Of a stretch of 8,260 bases of DNA, positions 5,920 through 8,260 are shown in pieces (positions within the stretch are counted from its first letter, which is position 1; every line of letters starts with the position of its first letter). The translations under genes were made by a program, and so were the position numbers. Source of the stretch: an uncultured Collinsella sp. (GTDB lineage: Bacteria > Actinomycetota > Coriobacteriia > Coriobacteriales > Coriobacteriaceae); assembly GCA_900542635.1 (NCBI GenBank), contig UQOJ01000074.1:1-8260 (forward strand). Direction: 5' to 3'. The notes below the pieces were generated by a model. It saw only the letters and a list, made by a program, of their open reading frames with translations, did no database searches and was not told the origin of the DNA.

Positions 5920-6387
5920 TTAGAAGTGGCGGCGGATGGCGTCGACCATGCCCTGCGGCGTGGTTTGGCCGAGCACGTCGGCCGCGGCGCCAGCGTCCAT
6001 AAAGATATTCATGAGCGCTTGCAGGGCCTCGACCTGGCCGCCCGGCTCGGCAATGCCCAGATTGATAACGATCTGCGCCGGCACCGGGGCACCCATGCCC
6101 GCCATCGCGTTGAACGTCACGGGTGCGGCGGGCTTTACCACCGCGATATAGGGCTTGGCCACAAATCCCGGATCGGTATGCGGAATGGCGATGTTTGCCG
6201 CCGGCATAGCGAGACCCGTGGGATAAGCGTCCTCGCGCGTGCGGACGGCGTTGAGCCAACCCTCGGCAATGTAGCCGCGTGGGGCAAGCTCACCCTCGAG
6301 CCGCGCAAACGCCTCATCCGGCGTCGCACACTCCCAATCAAAAAACACCAGCTCAGGCGAGAATAGCATCTCGGCGTTATCCGCCAT
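5920..6387 (-). CDS. PTS sugar transporter subunit IIA (fructose/galactitol type)
   Basis: This 155-residue cytoplasmic phosphocarrier has the size and motifs of the PTS_EIIA_2 domain, which takes phosphate from HPr onto a histidine and passes it to an EIIB. The active-site segment is clear: REDAYPTGL (51-59), then NIAIPHTDP with the phosphorylated residue likely His70. A following VTFNAMAG segment and the helical GGQVEALQALMNIF region are typical of GatA-like proteins (galactitol EIIA), which fits better than the mannitol or nitrogen-regulatory forms. The start at 6387 is supported by TGGAGGA five bases upstream; a longer in-frame start at 6501 would overlap the PIN gene. No EIIB or EIIC is next to it, so its partners must lie elsewhere or it acts as a regulator. 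The 65-base gap from the toxin gene leaves room for its own promoter. Confidence 0.9.
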   Translation of the reverse strand: MADNAEMLFSPELVFFDWECATPDEAFARLEGELAPRGYIAEGWLNAVRTREDAYPTGLAMPAANIAIPHTDPGFVAKPYIAVVKPAAPVTFNAMAGMGAPVPAQIVINLGIAEPGGQVEALQALMNIFMDAGAAADVLGQTTPQGMVDAIRRHF

Positions 6388-6452
6388 ACTGTCCTCCAAA
6401 GTTGCATGAGGTTCACAATGCCCCATATGATAGCGAAACGAGACAGACAAGG

Positions 6453-6920
6453 TTAGCCGAGGATCCCAATCATCTCGACCGCGCGAGCAGGCGTCAGGCA
6501 AACTTCGGGCATCGCCCCCAGCATGCGTCGGTCGCTCGTGACCACATAGTCAACACCCGCCGTCTCGCCCGAAGCGATGATGAGGTTGTCTTCAAGATCC
6601 GGCATACGCTTGCCAAGCATGCGCGCCATCTCGCATTCTGCCAACGAAAGCGGAGAGGCAGTTGCCACCTGCATCATGTGCTCGATGCAGGCCCATGACG
6701 CCGGGGCAAACGACACGTTAATCCCATTCGCATTCCGCCGGGCTAGACGCCGAGGCAAAATGTAGAACACATCCTTTGCCGTCGTGGGAGCATACAAAAG
6801 GTCGATCTTTCCCGCCTCGGCCAGTTCAACCAATCTCTTCGCTTCGTCGAACGCCCCCTCTTGCAGGTAATAATCGAGCCAAACGTTCGTGTCTACCAAG
6901 AGACGCTTTGCCTCAATCAT
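6453..6920 (-). CDS. PIN-domain toxin (VapC-like ribonuclease)
   Basis: This 155-residue protein is a PIN-domain nuclease, predicted to cut RNA in the cytoplasm when not bound by its antitoxin. It opens with LLVDTNVWLDYYL (catalytic Asp10, with Asn12), continues with YAPTTAKDVFYIL (Asp50 in the position of the second acidic residue), and ends with DLEDNLIIASGE (Asp108, Glu110 and Asp111) and YVVTSDRRML (Asp130). These are the acidic residues expected to bind the metal ion, so the active site looks complete. Its ATG at 6920 overlaps the antitoxin TGA in an ATGA junction, the usual sign of translational coupling in toxin-antitoxin operons. A TTG at 6926 is a possible alternative start and is closer to GAGG. 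The partner resembles RelB rather than a VapB, an uncommon but known type of pairing. Confidence 0.9.
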   Translation of the reverse strand: MIEAKRLLVDTNVWLDYYLQEGAFDEAKRLVELAEAGKIDLLYAPTTAKDVFYILPRRLARRNANGINVSFAPASWACIEHMMQVATASPLSLAECEMARMLGKRMPDLEDNLIIASGETAGVDYVVTSDRRMLGAMPEVCLTPARAVEMIGILG

Positions 6921-7261
6921 CGACAATTCGCCTCTATGTCGGCAATCATCGCGTCATACATATCATCTCGTACGGCATCCCAGTCTTCCGCCGAAGATTC
7001 TGCCGATGCGAAATCCGACGCGCTCAGCCCCAACGAGGAAAAAGCTAGGCCACGCCCCTGTTCGGCGAGGCTCTCCGCACGGGGCGCCTCACGCTTATCC
7101 GCCACCATAAATCCCGGCAACGTTTGATGTTCGACGAGATAGGCCCAAAGTGCGCGAATGGCATCGCTCGGCCCCAACCCATTGCGAGTTAGGACCGCAT
7201 CGCCACCAGCTTTGAGCATAGGATCGATTCGTGTGTTGAGCTGCACCGTTGCTGTACCCAT
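6917..7261 (-). CDS. RelB/DinJ-like antitoxin
   Basis: This 114-residue protein is the likely antitoxin of the PIN toxin. Residues 3-50 fit the RelB/DinJ ribbon-helix-helix layout: a short strand TVQLNTRIDP, helix LKAGGDAVLTRNGL, then GPSDAIRALWAYLVEHQTLPGF. The L-x-x-S/P-x-A-I-R turn and the final LP(G)F are family hallmarks. The dimer would bind DNA with the strand. The C-terminal half (about 55-114) is acidic and low in complexity (many Ala, Ser, Glu, Asp), suggesting a flexible toxin-wrapping tail that folds on contact; it is longer than in typical DinJ (about 86 residues). The ATG at 7261 has GAGAGGAG just upstream. The operon probably represses itself through the inverted repeat over its -10 box. 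Confidence 0.85.
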   Translation of the reverse strand: MGTATVQLNTRIDPMLKAGGDAVLTRNGLGPSDAIRALWAYLVEHQTLPGFMVADKREAPRAESLAEQGRGLAFSSLGLSASDFASAESSAEDWDAVRDDMYDAMIADIEANCR

Positions 7262-7278
7262 AGCGGCTCCTCTCTACG

Positions 7279-7294
7279 TGCTAGCAGTATAGCA
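7279..7294. promoter_or_regulatory. Candidate autoregulatory operator of the toxin-antitoxin operon
   Basis: TGCTA (7279-7283) and TAGCA (7290-7294) form a perfect 5-bp inverted repeat with a 6-base spacer, covering the -10 box. Ribbon-helix-helix antitoxins commonly repress by binding such sites. The link is inferred from position. Confidence 0.5.
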
Positions 7295-7313
7295 AACATA
7301 AAAGGCAGCGCAA
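7286..7313 (-). promoter_or_regulatory. Extended -10 promoter of the toxin-antitoxin operon
   Basis: On the minus strand TATACT (7291-7286) is preceded by TGC, an extended -10. TTGCGC (7313-7308) lies 16 bases upstream as a modest -35. The -10 box ends 24 bases before the antitoxin ATG, giving a short leader that includes the ribosome site. Confidence 0.65.
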
Positions 7314-7410
7314 AAGGGCCCCGCCCGAACGCAGACGAAGCCCTATCGGATTTCTTGAGATGGAAATGGCACCCGTCACGTTATCCGGAGTCCAAAGTCA
7401 ATGAGCCAAT

Positions 7411-7454
7411 AAAGCTGAGGGGGCTCATGTGATTCCATAAGCCCCCTCAGCTTT
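7411..7454. terminator. Strong hairpin, probable bidirectional terminator
   Basis: A perfect 15-bp stem (7411-7425 with 7440-7454, AAAGCTGAGGGGGCT type) encloses a 14-base loop. On the plus strand the stem runs into CTTTTT; on the minus strand it ends GCTTTATTGG. It lies about 70 bases after the end of the 7527-7781 remnant, so it may once have ended that gene's transcript, and it shields the toxin-antitoxin operon from readthrough. Confidence 0.8.
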
Positions 7455-7526
7455 TTCGATAGTTAAGTCACAACAGCGCTTCGTCATTAACAAACACAAG
7501 CTGTCTCATTTTCCCACTTCTGCCCT

Positions 7527-7781
7527 TTAGGCCCAATACGGAATATACCTTCGATATTTGGCGCCCGCATCCTCATCCTCTTCCTTTATCAATGCCTCTT
7601 CTAGGCGCTCTCTGATTAGACGAGACATCGCCACCGTGTTTTTCTTTTCATCGGAAAGTCCGAAACGCTCTCGCAGCGACTGATTGCTCATCGACTCGCC
7701 TTGGGCGTACAAAAGATAAGCATGCCAGTACACAGCATTTTTTCGTTCGCTTTTTTCATTCGAGTATATGGGCAATCGCAA
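7527..7781 (-). pseudogene. C-terminal remnant of an AlbA_2/COG2865-type regulator
   Basis: This 84-residue frame resembles only the tail of ATP-binding, AlbA_2-domain putative transcriptional regulators (COG2865-like), which run to about 400-600 residues. The visible match is the winged-helix segment NAVYWHAYLLYAQGESMSNQ followed by SLRERFGL, the helix MSRLIRERLEEALIK, and the closing KYRRYIPYWA; such proteins typically end in Y-x-P-F/Y-W-A. The AlbA_2 and GHKL-like parts are absent. The frame continues upstream to a stop at 7812-7814 without a good start: the only initiator at the top is TTG (7781) with no ribosome site, and the first ATG is at 7691 (Met31). The flanking DNA is AT-richer than the rest. 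Most likely it is a truncated leftover. A small stand-alone DNA-binding protein is possible but less likely. The family assignment is from memory of the C-terminal pattern. Confidence 0.6.
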
Positions 7782-8260
7782 TAGAGCGTCACGAGCGTTC
7801 CCAGCCCGCCCTCACTCTTATTTGATAACAAGATGTTAAATAGACGGCAAATAGAATTGTGCACAATTTGAAGCTGAAGGCCAAGTTTTTCTGGTCATTT
7901 TCCCAGATAATCTCAATGCTGGAAGCTTTGTTCTCTGCAAAAGAGTCGACTGCCGTAATTGACAGGCAAGAAGATATGGCCCCGGTGTCAAAAGGAACTC
8001 AAGCAGCAGGGAATGTAATTAAACCAGCAACTATCGCCAAGCAAATGGGCGTTGTCCTTATCCAGCATCATGTCCTTCGAACAAATCGAGCGGCAGCGGC
8101 ACAGCAACGAAAAACACAGCTGGCAAACAGTGGCGCAGCGGCACTCCATTTTTATGTATTTCTGAAATTTCCGAAAAAGCCAGAATCTCATTAGCATTTG
8201 ATAATGCCCCATTACAGTCTGAAATAGGCCATCGATAAATTTCGATGGCGAGCATTCGGC
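7782..8260. other. AT-rich region without a supported gene
   Basis: Short open frames exist on both strands (minus 8058-8255, minus 7988-8212, plus 7859-8194), but none has a ribosome site, recognisable motif or family pattern. By hand count 7861-7920 has 24 G/C of 60, against 40 of 60 at 1801-1860, so the base composition differs from the rest. The minus strand shows stops in every frame. It may be decayed sequence upstream of the regulator remnant. Confidence 0.5.
7855..7868. promoter_or_regulatory. 14-bp perfect palindrome AATTGTGCACAATT
   Basis: A perfect palindrome lies about 75 bases upstream of the regulator remnant on the minus strand. It could be an old operator site. Its core is close to the TTGTGTCACAA palindrome at 5770-5780, but shared function is not shown. 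Confidence 0.3.

Noticed and set aside
4738..6366. Plus-strand open frame of 542 codons
   Set aside because: It crosses the foldase gene, the repeat block and the EIIA gene in antisense, with no ribosome site or recognisable motif.
7315..7344. Minus-strand hairpin AGGGC/GCCCT followed by TTTT
   Set aside because: Only a 5-bp stem with a 20-base loop; too weak to call a terminator, though it lies just upstream of the toxin-antitoxin promoter.
7859..8194. Plus-strand frame of 111 codons
   Set aside because: Starts with ATG inside the 14-bp palindrome, has no ribosome site and no family likeness. It cannot be excluded entirely, but I do not support it.
7988..8255. Two overlapping minus-strand frames (65 and 74 codons) at the right end
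   Set aside because: Cys- and Phe-rich, with no ribosome site and no match to a known fold; one could be part of a decayed gene, but nothing confirms it.

Overview
The window looks like chromosomal DNA from a high-GC member of the Coriobacteriia (Actinomycetota), most likely Collinsella or a near relative. This is inferred from GC-rich codon use, the mix of genes, and the recurrent intergenic GGGGACAG motifs that I associate with that group; no rRNA or other phylogenetic marker is present. All genes I can support lie on the minus strand, so the window is read from right to left.

Right end (about 7800-8260): a visibly AT-richer stretch with no convincing gene. It borders a short frame (7527-7781) that resembles only the C-terminal tail of AlbA_2/divergent-AAA (COG2865-type) regulators and is probably a gene remnant. 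A 15-bp-stem hairpin at 7411-7454 closes it off. Next comes a compact toxin-antitoxin operon (7261-6453): a RelB/DinJ-like antitoxin whose stop codon overlaps the start of a PIN-domain ribonuclease (ATGA), behind a good extended -10 promoter with an inverted repeat over the -10 box. A single PTS EIIA gene of the fructose/galactitol type (6387-5920) follows.

Middle (5919-3950): a short block of tandem and inverted GGGGACAG/TTAGGGAC repeats (about 5801-5918), then a two-gene unit. This encodes a membrane-anchored PrsA/SurA-type parvulin foldase (5733-4510) and YqeY, a GatB-like protein (4455-4012), and ends at a clear intrinsic terminator (3951-3982).

Left (3950-1): a large 26-bp imperfect inverted repeat (3871-3937) separates that terminator from a five-gene operon. 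In transcription order it encodes an amino-acid ABC ATPase (3764-3033), a Tat-type lipoprotein binding protein of the PEB1/acidic amino-acid kind (3024-2149), two permeases (2123-1377 and 1373-735), and a cytidylate kinase-like protein (686-63). The first four form one complete polar amino-acid importer, probably for glutamate/aspartate. The kinase-like gene follows after a 48-base gap that holds another hairpin of the repeat family.

I found no mobile element, CRISPR array, tRNA or rRNA. I see no clear new defence or biosynthetic system. The items most worth a second look are the RelB-PIN toxin-antitoxin pairing, the dispersed palindromic repeat family, the Tat-exported binding protein, and the decayed AT-rich right end.
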